Source of the DNA: Robertmurraya sp047302285
Lineage (GTDB): Bacteria; Bacillota; Bacilli; Bacillales; Cytobacillaceae
NCBI RefSeq assembly: GCF_047302285.1
Contig: NZ_CP154845.1
Span: forward strand, 3,844,001-3,908,000
Direction of reading: 5' to 3'
DNA length: 64,000 bases
The translations under genes and the position numbers were made by a program. Shown one piece after another: positions 17,769 to 26,673 of the stretch. Below the pieces are notes generated by a model that saw nothing but the letters and a program-made list of their open reading frames with translations, had not been told where the DNA came from and did no database searches. How positions within the stretch are numbered: position 1 is the stretch's first letter; each line of letters opens with the position of its first letter.

Positions 17769-19517
17769 TCAGTTCTCTAACTGTTGAATTTGAAAAAGCT
17801 TATAGTAGTTTCCCTGAGCTGCCATTAATTCTTCGTGACGACCCATTTCGACGATTTCTCCATTTTCAATTAAAACAATTCGATCCGCATGGGTAATCGT
17901 TGAAAGTCGATGTGCAACGATAAAGGTCGTACGATCCTTGGCAAGTTTCTCAATTGCTTCCTGAATTAAATGCTCACTTTCTAAGTCTAAAGCGGAGGTC
18001 GCTTCATCTAAAACTAGAATCGGAGGGTTCTTTATAAAAACTCTTGCAATTGCCACCCTTTGCTTTTGACCACCAGAAAGTTTCACGCCCCGTTCTCCAA
18101 CCTTTGTTTCATAGCCTTCAGGTAAATTCAAAATAAAATCATGGGCATTCGCCGCTTTTGCTGCTGCGATCACCTCTTCATCAGTTGCATCAGGTTTTCC
18201 AATCAAAATATTTGATTTAACCGATTCACTAAAGAGGATATTATCTTGTAAAACCATTCCGATTTTGTCTCGCAATGTCCGGACTTGGAAATCACGAATA
18301 TCAATGCCGTCAAGAAGAATTCTCCCTTCGGTTACATCATAAAACCTTGGCAGGAGGCTCACTAATGATGACTTACCTCCACCGCTCATCCCAACGAGAG
18401 CAATCGTCTCCCCTTCCTTCACATCAAGAGAGATATTCTTTAACACTTTTTCTTCCTTTTCGTCATAGGCAAAGCTTACATTTTCCAATTGAATATGACC
18501 TGATACTTTTTCACATCGAATCGCATTTGGTTTGTCTTTAATATCATATTTTTCATCGATAAATTCAAAGACTCGATCCATCGAAGCGATCGATTGGGTT
18601 AACGTAGTTGAGGAGTTTACAAGTCTTCTTAATGGATTATAAAGACGATCAATATAAGCGATAAAGGCAGCCATTTCTCCAATTGATAATTGGCCTTTAA
18701 TGACTTGATAACCAGAAAATCCAATAACCAGTAATGGAGCAATATCGGTAATCGTATTGACGACGGCAAAGGCTTTCGCATTCCACTTCGTATGATCGAT
18801 TGCTTTTGTCAAGAAATTACTATTTTGCGAATCAAATCGTTTTTGCTCCTCTTCTTCGATCGCAAAGCTTTTAATGACAGGCATTCCCGATACCCGTTCA
18901 TGCAAATAGCTTTGAACCTCTGCCAGAGCCTGAGAGCGCCTCCTTGTCAGCTTTCTTAAATTCCCGAAAAAATACCTAATCGAAAATGCATAAAAAGGAA
19001 ATAGAATGAGCGAAACAATCGTTAACTTCACATCCATCGTCATCATGATCACAACGGCAATAGCAATCGTGGCAAGGTCTAGCCATAAATTCATCAATCC
19101 CGTAATGACAAAGGTTTTCGTTTGCTCCACATCATTAATAACACGAGAGATGACTTCCCCAGCCTTTGTATTCGAATAATATTTAAAGCTCAATTTTTGA
19201 ATATGTGTAAAAAGACGGTCTCTCACATCATAAAGGATCTTACTTGCCGTCCATTGGGCAAAGTATTGTCGATAATATTCTACAGGCGGCCGTACGATGA
19301 GAAAGATAACAATCATGATTCCCATAATTAAGACAAGCTTACTCACTTTTTCGTCAGCTGTTAGCCCTGTATTCCCGACAATGTCATCCAAGACATATTT
19401 AATTAGCAATGGAATCAATAATGGAATGGCAAACTTGATAATCCCAATCAAAATCGTTCCAATGATTTGAATCTTATATGGCTTTACAAAATGCATATAC
19501 CTACGTATACTATCCAA
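17769..19517 (-). CDS. ygaD: ABC transporter, fused permease and ATPase (YgaD-like)
   Basis: A 582-residue half-transporter of the MsbA/multidrug exporter type. Six transmembrane helices fill residues 1-320. The ATPase domain has Walker A GMSGGGKSS (near 375), signature LSGGQKQRVAIAR, Walker B ILVLDEATSALD and the His switch VAHRLST. It should homodimerise and export a lipid, drug or peptide, but the substrate is unknown. Position next to ygaC, ygaB, sspE and fabL matches B. subtilis ygaD. It is transcribed on its own; the upstream ygaC has its own terminator. Confidence 0.9.
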   Translation of the reverse strand: MDSIRRYMHFVKPYKIQIIGTILIGIIKFAIPLLIPLLIKYVLDDIVGNTGLTADEKVSKLVLIMGIMIVIFLIVRPPVEYYRQYFAQWTASKILYDVRDRLFTHIQKLSFKYYSNTKAGEVISRVINDVEQTKTFVITGLMNLWLDLATIAIAVVIMMTMDVKLTIVSLILFPFYAFSIRYFFGNLRKLTRRRSQALAEVQSYLHERVSGMPVIKSFAIEEEEQKRFDSQNSNFLTKAIDHTKWNAKAFAVVNTITDIAPLLVIGFSGYQVIKGQLSIGEMAAFIAYIDRLYNPLRRLVNSSTTLTQSIASMDRVFEFIDEKYDIKDKPNAIRCEKVSGHIQLENVSFAYDEKEEKVLKNISLDVKEGETIALVGMSGGGKSSLVSLLPRFYDVTEGRILLDGIDIRDFQVRTLRDKIGMVLQDNILFSESVKSNILIGKPDATDEEVIAAAKAANAHDFILNLPEGYETKVGERGVKLSGGQKQRVAIARVFIKNPPILVLDEATSALDLESEHLIQEAIEKLAKDRTTFIVAHRLSTITHADRIVLIENGEIVEMGRHEELMAAQGNYYKLFQIQQLEN

Positions 19518-19605
19518 CTTGTTCCCCCCTAGTTGAAACGGACCTTAAAAAATTGCTGTGTACCTGGACTACACTTATTTTTTGACCATTATAATTTTCC
19601 CAAAT

Positions 19606-19636
19606 AAAAACCTGTTGAATTCATCAACAGGCGTTT
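19606..19636 (-). terminator. Terminator after ygaC
   Basis: On the minus strand CCTGTTGA / TCAACAGG with a 5-base loop, then a T-rich tail. Confidence 0.9.
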
Positions 19637-19647
19637 TCTACTCTACT

Positions 19648-20178
19648 TTAGCGTCTGTATGTTAAATATCGCTCATACCAAATATCAATAAAGTCCGCTG
19701 CAAATGGGCCTTTTCTTTGACGAATCCAGCGAATGAGCTTATCTACATGGCTTTTTAAAATTTGATCAATGACCTCAGGATATTTCATTTCCTTTCGATG
19801 CCGTTCATATTCATCCTCATCGAGTAAATTAAACGTCATATCTGGAAAAACTTTAATATCTAAGTCATAATCTATGTACTTCAAAGCTTCTCCATCAAAA
19901 ATAAACGGTGAGCTTAAATTGCAATAATAATAAATGCCATCCTCACGAATCATTCCAATCACATTAAACCAAAGTTGTGCATGAAAATAACAAATTGCTG
20001 GCTCTCGTGTCACCCACGTTCTTCCATCCGATTCTGTCACGATAGTCCGATCATTTCCACCTATAACTAAATTTTGAGAGCCTTTAAGCACAGTCGTTTC
20101 ATCCCATACTCGGTGGATATAACCATTATGCTTATAGCTATGAATTTGTATCGGTTCACCCTCCACAGGTACTTCCAT
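19648..20178 (-). CDS. ygaC: Nucleoside tri-/diphosphate phosphatase (DUF402, YgaC)
   Basis: A 176-residue DUF402 protein, the same length as B. subtilis YgaC. Hallmarks include IQIHSYKHNGYIHRVW at the N-terminus, DGRTWVTREPAICYFHA, REDGIYYYCNLSSPF and the carboxylate cluster YIDYDLDIKVFPD. Members hydrolyse NTPs and NDPs with divalent metal. The reading frame extends 14 codons further upstream. The ATG at 20178, with AGGGAG 6 bases before it, gives the conserved length and is chosen. Confidence 0.92.
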   Translation of the reverse strand: MEVPVEGEPIQIHSYKHNGYIHRVWDETTVLKGSQNLVIGGNDRTIVTESDGRTWVTREPAICYFHAQLWFNVIGMIREDGIYYYCNLSSPFIFDGEALKYIDYDLDIKVFPDMTFNLLDEDEYERHRKEMKYPEVIDQILKSHVDKLIRWIRQRKGPFAADFIDIWYERYLTYRR

Positions 20179-20345
20179 TTTAGTCTCCCTACTTTCATTT
20201 CCGAACACGTTCGAGTACATTTAGACAATGACTCATCACTTACAGCCATTGTAAAATCGTTGAATTCGTTAACCTTATTCAAAAATAACAAAGCCTGTCC
20301 AGTTTCTCTTTTTATTATTATAACGGTAAAAGACGGAATTTAAAA

Positions 20346-20378
20346 CAAAGAGCCATTGAAATATTTCAACGACTCCAT
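20346..20378 (-). terminator. Terminator after ygaB
   Basis: On the minus strand a stem of about 11 pairs with two G-U pairs centred on TTGAAATATTTCAA, then TTTGTTTT. Confidence 0.8.
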
Positions 20379-20412
20379 TCTTTATCCATTATTTTTTTCG
20401 TTTTCATACACT

Positions 20413-20673
20413 TTACACGAGGGCACGAACATCTTGATATGATTGAATTAATTCCTCTGTCTGTTGTTCAAACATCTCATGGATTTCCTTTAATTCTGCT
20501 TTCTTGCTCGCAATTTCCTTCTGAATGCTCTCTAATTTCGCTTGCTCCTGTAGCTCTATAAGCTCCTTTTCAAGACCTTGACAACGCTCAATTTCCGATT
20601 GAAGAAATAACAGCTTTTCCATCGTATCCATCTGTTCACTGACTAAACGGTTAAATTTATTCATGTTTAACAC
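20413..20673 (-). CDS. ygaB: YgaB family coiled-coil protein
   Basis: An 86-residue, charged, almost entirely helical protein with heptad-like Leu spacing through most of its length (MEKLLFLQSEIERCQGLEKE). Function is unknown. Size and position between ygaC and sspE match B. subtilis ygaB. The minus-strand terminator downstream makes it monocistronic. Confidence 0.83.
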   Translation of the reverse strand: MLNMNKFNRLVSEQMDTMEKLLFLQSEIERCQGLEKELIELQEQAKLESIQKEIASKKAELKEIHEMFEQQTEELIQSYQDVRALV

Positions 20674-20803
20674 ACCGTCCTATTGCTGATTTAATTCCAC
20701 GTTTAAATATATTCGTTCCACTTGTATGTATTCCTTTGACTAGTTATGTAGGGATAAAGGAAGTTTTGTCGAAAAACAAATTCGCTTTAGATTTTTTATT
20801 CAC

Positions 20804-20843
20804 AAAAGAATACCCCTTCTACGATAAGAAGGGGTATTCTTTT
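20804..20843. terminator. Terminator after sspE
   Basis: A perfect 17-base-pair stem, AAAGAATACCCCTTCT and its complement, with a 6-base loop and T residues on both sides. Confidence 0.93.
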
Positions 20844-20860
20844 TCTAAGTATATGAGCTG

Positions 20861-21055
20861 TTATGACTGACCGAATTGGCCAGAGTTTTGAGATTTTTTA
20901 GATTCAGCTTGTTGATTTTGCTTTTTTACCTCTTGAGCATTTGTTTCGCTACCAAATTCAGTACCGAATTGCCCTTGAGAGCCAGCAGATTGAGCGTTTT
21001 GTTGGCGTACTTGTTGAATGTTAGTTCCAGCTTGAGATTTGTTTGGCTTTGCCAC
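20861..21055 (-). CDS. sspE: Gamma-type small acid-soluble spore protein
   Basis: A 64-residue Gln/Asn/Ser-rich protein, used as an amino-acid store in the spore core and degraded by Gpr at germination. It has QQVRQQNAQS followed by QGQFGTEFGSETNAQ, the repeat unit with its protease site; a second partial unit ends in SGQFGQS. The start is GTG at 21055, 5 bases after GGAGGTGAT; the in-frame ATG at 21088 lacks a site. Expression should be forespore-specific (sigma G), but I did not find a convincing promoter by eye. Confidence 0.93.
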   Translation of the reverse strand: MAKPNKSQAGTNIQQVRQQNAQSAGSQGQFGTEFGSETNAQEVKKQNQQAESKKSQNSGQFGQS

Positions 21056-21131
21056 TGATATCACCTCCACGCATATTAATTTATCCATGCATAGAGATTA
21101 CTATCCAATTATTTATTTGGAAAAAATTGAC

Positions 21132-21878
21132 TTAAACTAATAAAGAAATTCCACCGTCTACTATAATCGTCTGCCCTCTTATCATGCTTGCTTGATCACT
21201 TACTAAAAACATGACCGTGTCGACAATATCATCGATTTCAACCATTTTTCCAGCAGGTGTTTTCGCTCTCGCCTCAGCAAGAAGCTCCTCTCGATTCGGG
21301 AAAGATTTCAATGCTTCCGTATCGACTGCTCCACCTGATACGGCATTTACAACGATATTTTTCTCAGATAGTTCAACTGCTAAATAACGGGTAAGTGCTT
21401 CGACTGCCGCTTTCGATACCCCAACTGTCGTGTAATTCTCTAAGTAGCGAATCGCACCTAGTGAGCTTATGCTTACAATTTTTCCGCCACCGTTCTTTTC
21501 CATTCGTTTTGCCGCTTCCTGGGCACAAAAAAGAAGTGCCTTACTATTAATGTTCATTGTCCAATTCCAGTGAGACTCTTCTAGCTCCATAATTGGTCTT
21601 TGCACTCCAGATGCCGCGTTGCTAACCAAAACATCTAAACGATCGAATACTTGATCAATCTCCTCAAACATCCCTTTTATTTTCTCAACATCCCCTACAT
21701 TCGCTTTAACCACTAATACTTTTCTTCCTAATGCCTCAATTTCAGCTGCTGTTTCTAATGCTGCCTTTTTACTTCTTGCATAGTTGATGACGATGTCGTA
21801 ACCTTGTTTTGCTAAGCGAAGAGCTGTTGCTTTTCCAATTCCTCGACTACTTCCTGTAACCAATGCTACTTTTGCCAT
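21132..21878 (-). CDS. fabL: Enoyl-[acyl-carrier-protein] reductase FabL
   Basis: A 248-residue SDR enzyme. It has TGSSRGIG at residues 8-15, a VSNAASG segment near 88 and the catalytic Y-x6-K in NYTTVGVSK near 150. FabL is the NADPH-dependent, triclosan-tolerant enoyl reductase of fatty-acid elongation in Bacillus. The spacing of Tyr and Lys and the linkage to sspE and mutY identify it among other SDRs. The substrate-loop region SFPNREELLAEARAKTPAG also fits. Confidence 0.93.
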   Translation of the reverse strand: MAKVALVTGSSRGIGKATALRLAKQGYDIVINYARSKKAALETAAEIEALGRKVLVVKANVGDVEKIKGMFEEIDQVFDRLDVLVSNAASGVQRPIMELEESHWNWTMNINSKALLFCAQEAAKRMEKNGGGKIVSISSLGAIRYLENYTTVGVSKAAVEALTRYLAVELSEKNIVVNAVSGGAVDTEALKSFPNREELLAEARAKTPAGKMVEIDDIVDTVMFLVSDQASMIRGQTIIVDGGISLLV

Positions 21879-21992
21879 AATATCTAGTCCCCTATCTACC
21901 GATTATTCTTCTTCAATTTTAGTCATTCTTTGTATAGATATCAATTCAGAACAAAAGACTATCCATATACATACTTGAAGGAGTGTTTCTAA

Positions 21993-22178
21993 ATGTACGA
22001 AGGAAGAGATATGACAGAACTCTCGATGATGTCCATCGCAAATTGGAGCGAAGAAGAACTTGCCTATTTTCATCATTGTTTGCAACAAATGATGCCTTAC
22101 TTAAACGCTGAAGGTCAAACGATTCATCGCGAAATCATGGAGGAAATCGTAAATCGTGGCGGGTTAAAAAAAGGATAG
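21993..22178 (+). CDS. yfhS: YfhS family small protein
   Basis: A 61-residue protein of unknown function, with GAAGGAG 9 bases before the ATG. MSIANWSEEELAYFHHCLQQ suggests a short amphipathic helix pair. It lies between fabL and mutY, as yfhS does in B. subtilis, where it is linked to sporulation. It ends shortly before the terminator shared with mutY. Confidence 0.82.
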   Translation: MYEGRDMTELSMMSIANWSEEELAYFHHCLQQMMPYLNAEGQTIHREIMEEIVNRGGLKKG

Positions 22179-22219
22179 TTTGCCCACTCCATTATTATTA
22201 AACTTCATATTATGAGAAA

Positions 22220-22246
22220 AAAACGCCGTTTTTAATCGGCGCTTTT
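22220..22246. terminator. Bidirectional terminator overlapping the mutY stop codon
   Basis: CGCCG / CGGCG stem flanked by A and T runs. The mutY stop codon lies in the loop. Confidence 0.88.
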
Positions 22247-23347
22247 TAATGTAGACACATCTTTAAAATATTGTCTCATGATTTTCTGATGAGACACGGG
22301 AAATGGATACTCATCAATATTTTCTAGGGTTGCGTATTTTAAGTTATCGGTCTCTATTATTGGAGTAAGAAGTTCCCCTTCGTAGACTTGAATATCCCAT
22401 TTTAGATGCGAAAATACATGTTCCAATTGACCAATATTTTTTCCCAGCTTTACGTCTATTTCGAGCTGCTCAGATAGTAAGCTTTGAATATGACTCTTTT
22501 CTCGAGAAAAAGGAATGGATACTTCGACGTTAGGGAATTCCCACATATTCGCTAATAAGCCACTGCTTGGACGCTTATGAATGACGGTTTTGCCTTCGTT
22601 GTCTTTCAACACAACTGCCGCAAGTTGAACGAGTCTCTGCTTTTTTGCCTTTGTTTTGACCGGAAGTTCTTTTTCCACGCCTTCATGAAAGGCATGGCAG
22701 TGTTCTCGAACAGGACATAGTAAGCACGATGGAGATGTTGGTGTGCAAATCAGGGAGCCAAGTTCCATTAATGCTTGGTTAAAATAAGATGGATTTTCAT
22801 GTGAGATCATCTCTTCAATTGCTTTCTCAAATATTTTTCGTGTCGATGGTTTAGCAATATCATCCCAAATCGATAAAATGCGAGAAATGACTCTCATGAC
22901 ATTTCCGTCTACGGCAGGTTCTGGAACCCCGTAAGCAATCGATAAAATAGCTCCTGCTGTATAAGGTCCCACCCCTTTTAAGGTAGAAATTTCATCCTTT
23001 GTGTCAGGGACAGTTCCACCATACTTTGCCTTTACTTCTTTAACAGCTGACTGAAGATTTCTTACTCTTGAGTAGTATCCTAATCCTTCCCAAGCTTTTA
23101 ACACCTTTTCTTCATCGGCATCTGCTAAATCTTCCAAAGTGGGGAATTGTTCAATAAATCGATTGAAGTAAGGAATAACTGTGTCTACTCTTGTTTGCTG
23201 AAGCATGATTTCTGAAACCCATACCTTGTATGGGTCCTGATCCTTTCGCCATGGAAGAACCCGTTGTTCTTTCGTAAACCAATCAATAAGATCATCTTGG
23301 AAGGCATCTTTGTTAACTAATTTTAGGTTTTTGAGTGAATCTGTCAT
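22232..23347 (-). CDS. mutY: A/G-specific adenine DNA glycosylase MutY
   Basis: A 371-residue base-excision repair enzyme that removes adenine opposite 8-oxoguanine. Catalytic Glu lies in SEIMLQQTRVDTV and catalytic Asp in PAVDGNVMRV. The helix-hairpin-helix is LKGVGPYTAG. The iron-sulfur loop is C-x6-C-x2-C-x5-C (CTPTSPSCLLCPVREHC). The C-terminal 130 residues form the Nudix-like 8-oxoG recognition domain. The ATG at 23347 sits 7 bases after GGAGG and is preferred to one seven codons upstream. Confidence 0.95.
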   Translation of the reverse strand: MTDSLKNLKLVNKDAFQDDLIDWFTKEQRVLPWRKDQDPYKVWVSEIMLQQTRVDTVIPYFNRFIEQFPTLEDLADADEEKVLKAWEGLGYYSRVRNLQSAVKEVKAKYGGTVPDTKDEISTLKGVGPYTAGAILSIAYGVPEPAVDGNVMRVISRILSIWDDIAKPSTRKIFEKAIEEMISHENPSYFNQALMELGSLICTPTSPSCLLCPVREHCHAFHEGVEKELPVKTKAKKQRLVQLAAVVLKDNEGKTVIHKRPSSGLLANMWEFPNVEVSIPFSREKSHIQSLLSEQLEIDVKLGKNIGQLEHVFSHLKWDIQVYEGELLTPIIETDNLKYATLENIDEYPFPVSHQKIMRQYFKDVSTLKSAD

Positions 23348-23545
23348 GATTATGCCTCCTGCTGTCAAATATAATATTAATAAATATTTGTGAATTTTAT
23401 TTAAACAATTTTGAAAATAACGGGTTAGAACTATATTTACACCACAGATGTTGTTAAAATTATTATATAATAGTCAGTCTTGCAAGTAGATCTTTTTTCC
23501 TGCACAAGATCACTTTAATTCTATCCTATAAGGAGGTTCATCCTT

Positions 23546-24526
23546 TTGGACACTGGTACTCACTTAGTTATGGGAATAGCCCTCGGGGGGCTTGCTACTC
23601 TCGATCCAGTCATTGCAGGTAGTGCCGCCACGGCAACGAGTGTCATGATTGGAACAATCGTTGGATCACAAGCTCCGGATGTTGATACCGTTCTTAAACT
23701 AAGAAATAACGCTGTATATATTCGAAATCACCGAGGAATTACTCACTCTATTCCAGCTGTGTTATTATGGCCAATCGCCATCACAGCGGTCATCTATCCA
23801 TTTTTTCCAGAAGCGAACCTTCTGCATCTTTGGTTATGGACTTTTCTTGCCGTCTTTCTTCACGTCTTTGTGGACATTTTCAATGCCTATGGAACTCAGG
23901 CATTACGGCCATTTTCGAGCAAGTGGGTAGCCTTAGGAGTGATTAATACGTTTGACCCTTATATTTTTGGCTTACATGTACTTGGATTGTTCATTTGGCT
24001 AATGGGAGCTGATCCTGGATATACGTTCTTGACCTTATATGTGATCCTTGTTGCATATTATATTATTCGCTATTTCACACAGCGAAAGGTGATGAATGAA
24101 GTACGGAACCTCATCCCAGATGCGACGGATATTATCATTGCACCGACAATGAAGTTTCACCAATGGCGTATTGCTGTAATGAACAAAAACCAATTTTTCG
24201 TAGGTCGTGCCCATGATAATGACGTAACCATTCTCGACCAATTTGATCGAGTAAAAGTCCCATCTTCACCTGTGATTGATGCAGCCAAAAAGGATGACAA
24301 TTTATCTGCCTTCCTTTCCTTTTCTCCTGTATATCGCTGGGAAGTAGACGAATACGATGATTATTACGAAGTGAAGTTCATTGATTTACGTTATCGCAGC
24401 AAAGACCATTATCCTTTTGTTGCCGTGGTTCAGCTTGATCGGGACTTAACTATTCTAACTTCCTATACAGGCTGGATCTTTAGCGAAGAGAAGCTTAGAA
24501 AGAAGTTAGAAATTATTCCGGGTTAA
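23546..24526 (+). CDS. yfhP: Membrane-bound metal-dependent hydrolase family protein YfhP
   Basis: A 326-residue YdjM/LexA-binding-type membrane protein. The N-terminal half has four hydrophobic helices with conserved His and Asp residues (GTHLVMG, SQAPDVDTV, HRGITHSI). The C-terminal 150 residues are soluble. Function is not established. It is a neighbour of mutY as in B. subtilis. Start is TTG, 9 bases after AAGGAGG; no alternative start fits the conserved TGTHLVMG opening. Confidence 0.9.
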   Translation: MDTGTHLVMGIALGGLATLDPVIAGSAATATSVMIGTIVGSQAPDVDTVLKLRNNAVYIRNHRGITHSIPAVLLWPIAITAVIYPFFPEANLLHLWLWTFLAVFLHVFVDIFNAYGTQALRPFSSKWVALGVINTFDPYIFGLHVLGLFIWLMGADPGYTFLTLYVILVAYYIIRYFTQRKVMNEVRNLIPDATDIIIAPTMKFHQWRIAVMNKNQFFVGRAHDNDVTILDQFDRVKVPSSPVIDAAKKDDNLSAFLSFSPVYRWEVDEYDDYYEVKFIDLRYRSKDHYPFVAVVQLDRDLTILTSYTGWIFSEEKLRKKLEIIPG

Positions 24527-24530
24527 TTTG

Positions 24531-24565
24531 AAATGTCCAATTCCTCGATGGAATTGGACATTTTT
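24531..24565. terminator. Terminator between yfhP and yfhJ
   Basis: AATGTCCAATTCC / GGAATTGGACATT stem with a 5-base loop and T5; it overlaps the last codons of the converging yfhJ gene by two bases. Confidence 0.93.
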
Positions 24566-24827
24566 AGTTCTCTTTCTTGTCCTCAAATAAATGACTATAT
24601 TTCGGATTGCTTGCGAAAAATTCATGGAGCTTATCACCATAGTTTTCAATCCATTGGCGCACGATTCGTTCGGTCATTTCGCTCCCCTTATACTCTCTCC
24701 CCGCCTTTGCGCGCGTTGTTTCAAAATCATCCCAAAGAAGTTCAACCCATGTTTGCGCTTGATGAACGGACAATTTTTCATTTTTTGTAAGCAAAAGTTC
24801 GACTAGCTTTTGTTGGTATTCCTGCAT
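24564..24827 (-). CDS. yfhJ: YfhJ family protein (WVELL protein)
   Basis: An 87-residue protein carrying the family's TWVELLWDDFETTRAKAG signature near residue 32 and VRQWIENYGDKLHEF near 61. Function is unknown. Start is the ATG at 24827 behind GAGGTG; a longer frame starting at 24842 overlaps that ribosome site. It lies between sspK and yfhP as in B. subtilis. Confidence 0.88.
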   Translation of the reverse strand: MQEYQQKLVELLLTKNEKLSVHQAQTWVELLWDDFETTRAKAGREYKGSEMTERIVRQWIENYGDKLHEFFASNPKYSHLFEDKKEN

Positions 24828-24868
24828 TTCTTTACACCTCACTGGTAACTTTTAGTTTGTCGTAATTA

Positions 24869-24898
24869 TGATACTTCATTGTAAATGTGCTCATACTA
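24869..24898 (+). promoter_or_regulatory. Candidate forespore sigma G/F promoter for sspK
   Basis: TGATAC and CATACTA separated by 17 bases, 72 bases upstream of the sspK start. CATACTA matches the sigma G/F -10 preference; the -35 match is partial. Confidence 0.45.
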
Positions 24899-24969
24899 TT
24901 AGTACGTGATTAGCATGATTGATTGATGTTCTTCACGTTTTTGATTACTTTTTTTAGGGGGTAACTGTT

Positions 24970-25146
24970 TTGCGTAATAAAGCTAAAGGTTTCCCATACG
25001 AGAATCAAAATAAGTTCGAGGGAGAACCTCGAGCTAAAGCAGAATATGCCTCCAAAAGGGCTAATGGCACAACGAATACTCATCCACAAGAGCGGATGAG
25101 GGCATCGAATAACCGGGAATCTGACACATCAGAGTTGTTTGAGTAG
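24970..25146 (+). CDS. sspK: Small acid-soluble spore protein K
   Basis: A 58-residue minor SASP. RNKAKGFPYENQNKFEGEPR followed by AKAEYASKRANG and HPQERMRASN is close to B. subtilis SspK. The C-terminus (SDTSELFE) runs several residues longer than the B. subtilis protein. The start is TTG, with AGGGGG about 8 bases upstream. It is followed 68 bases later by another small gene on the same strand. Confidence 0.9.
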   Translation: MRNKAKGFPYENQNKFEGEPRAKAEYASKRANGTTNTHPQERMRASNNRESDTSELFE

Positions 25147-25214
25147 GAATTTTGAATTTTGCTTGCATCCATGTTTTTCTCTGAAAAATACTTTTTTCGG
25201 GAGGCTGCATAAAA

Positions 25215-25373
25215 ATGGGAAATTCGAAAAAATTCTTTGACAAGAATCCGTATTCTAGCCCATTTACTTCGCCAAATTTTCGTACGAAGCATGCACATTC
25301 TCAAGTTAACGGAGAAACAAAGGAAACGCAAGATATCATTATCCTCCATCACCAAATCCGGAAAAATTCTTAA
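25215..25373 (+). CDS. Small YpzG-like protein
   Basis: A 52-residue basic protein with FTSPNFRTKHAHSQVNGETK, resembling the YpzG-like family motif (HxxxQVNGET). ATG lies 10 bases after GGGAGG. It is likely co-transcribed with sspK and ends before a bidirectional terminator, so a spore role is plausible. Family assignment is from memory of the motif. Confidence 0.72.
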   Translation: MGNSKKFFDKNPYSSPFTSPNFRTKHAHSQVNGETKETQDIIILHHQIRKNS

Positions 25374-25397
25374 ACATTTTCACACCTTCGTCAAACC

Positions 25398-25430
25398 AAT
25401 AACCAGAGCTAATTTGGCTCTGGTTATTTT
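25398..25430. terminator. Bidirectional terminator between the sspK transcript and yfhH
   Basis: AATAACCAGAGC / GCTCTGGTTATT stem, 7-base loop, T tail on the plus strand; its end overlaps the yfhH stop region. Confidence 0.92.
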
Positions 25431-25744
25431 AAGTTTTTTAGCATCGAGATTGGTAATGCCTCTTTTTCCTTACTTTCACCGAGGCGATATCCCCAAGCAA
25501 AAACACCGTTCAAATAGGACACTTGAAAATACTTCCCTGGGTCCCCTTCTATTTCATAAATCTCTTTTTTCTTAATATCTTTTGGATTCAACAAATATGC
25601 TTTTGCCATAATTGCTTTGCGTTCAAGGACAGCAAACTCGTTGACCATCCCCATTTGTTCCGCTTTTCGAGCTTGTTCTTTAAGCTTGGCAATTTCCTGT
25701 CTAAGTTCGTGCTCACTCAATTCGCTGTATCTTTTATCTTCCAT
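25424..25744 (-). CDS. yfhH: YfhH family protein (DUF1811)
   Basis: A 106-residue protein with an N-terminal helical hairpin (SEHELRQEIAKLKEQARKAE) and a beta-rich SH3-like C-terminus (YFQVSYLNGVFAWGYR). It matches B. subtilis YfhH, a regulatory protein of unknown target. ATG at 25744 is 6 bases after AGAGGTG; the GTG three codons earlier is part of that site. The gene begins 5 bases after the recX stop, so the two form an operon. Confidence 0.88.
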   Translation of the reverse strand: MEDKRYSELSEHELRQEIAKLKEQARKAEQMGMVNEFAVLERKAIMAKAYLLNPKDIKKKEIYEIEGDPGKYFQVSYLNGVFAWGYRLGESKEKEALPISMLKNLK

Positions 25745-25749
25745 CGTTG

Positions 25750-26568
25750 TCACCTCTTATTGTAGGTCCTTTTTTCCTCTAAAAATGCTTCGATCATATC
25801 GAGTGAAAAGCCTTTTCGATACAAGGCCTGTTTCATCCTTTGATGATACTCATATCCCTCGTACTTCTCATATTTCTTATGGACCTTTTCCCCTTGGTAT
25901 CTTAAGGCGTCCATTTCCTCATCGACATCTTTAGAATCATCAACGGCTTCTGCTGCGATCTGAATGACATCAAAAGGGAATCCTTTTCGGAGCAAATGTT
26001 GTTCTGCTTTCTGCTTTACTATTCTTTCTGAATCACGGGAACCTTTCTTGAATGCCTTTTCCAGCAGTTCAGTTGCTTTTTCAACCTGTCTTTCAAACGG
26101 GTACTCCTTCAAGGCAAGTTCAATTAAAGTGGGAGCAATTCCCTTTTCTTTCAATTCTCGACGAATCACCTCAAGCCCTTTATCCGTTGTGTTCATTTGG
26201 GTTCTGACGAAAGCTAGAGCATATTCTTCATCGTTGAGAAACTGATAGTCATACAATTTATGAATAACTTCTTGAATAACAGGGTCTTCAACTTCTTTTT
26301 CGCTTAAATATTTGCGAACTTCATGCTCTGATCTCATTTTCCTAGATAAAAAATGGACTGCCAAATTATATGCTTTGCGGATATCATCATGATAATGAAT
26401 TTCCATGAGTGCAAAGTCATCAAGTTCAAGACCCTTTTTTAAATTAAACTTTATCAACACATCTTCATCGACGCTAAAAGCGTATTCCTCACCTTTTCCA
26501 TGGTCCAAGAAGATATTATAACGATCTGTGTTCTTTTTTTGGACGGTGATTTTTGTAATGATAGCCAT
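25750..26568 (-). CDS. recX: Recombination regulator RecX
   Basis: A 272-residue helical-repeat protein that modulates RecA filaments. Three-helix RecX repeats are seen, with MRSEHEVRKYLSEKEV near 100, LNDEEYALAFVRTQMN near 135 and LLRKGFPFDVIQ near 200. Length is close to B. subtilis RecX (264). It is upstream of yfhH, as in B. subtilis, and divergent from yfhF. Confidence 0.93.
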   Translation of the reverse strand: MAIITKITVQKKNTDRYNIFLDHGKGEEYAFSVDEDVLIKFNLKKGLELDDFALMEIHYHDDIRKAYNLAVHFLSRKMRSEHEVRKYLSEKEVEDPVIQEVIHKLYDYQFLNDEEYALAFVRTQMNTTDKGLEVIRRELKEKGIAPTLIELALKEYPFERQVEKATELLEKAFKKGSRDSERIVKQKAEQHLLRKGFPFDVIQIAAEAVDDSKDVDEEMDALRYQGEKVHKKYEKYEGYEYHQRMKQALYRKGFSLDMIEAFLEEKRTYNKR

Positions 26569-26673
26569 AACCTCACCTCCCTATAAATGTACCATATTCG
26601 TCTCTTAAAAAAGAGGGTTTTTCACATCTTAAAGCTAATTAATCCATATGAGAAAAAAGAGGAGGCATTTGAT

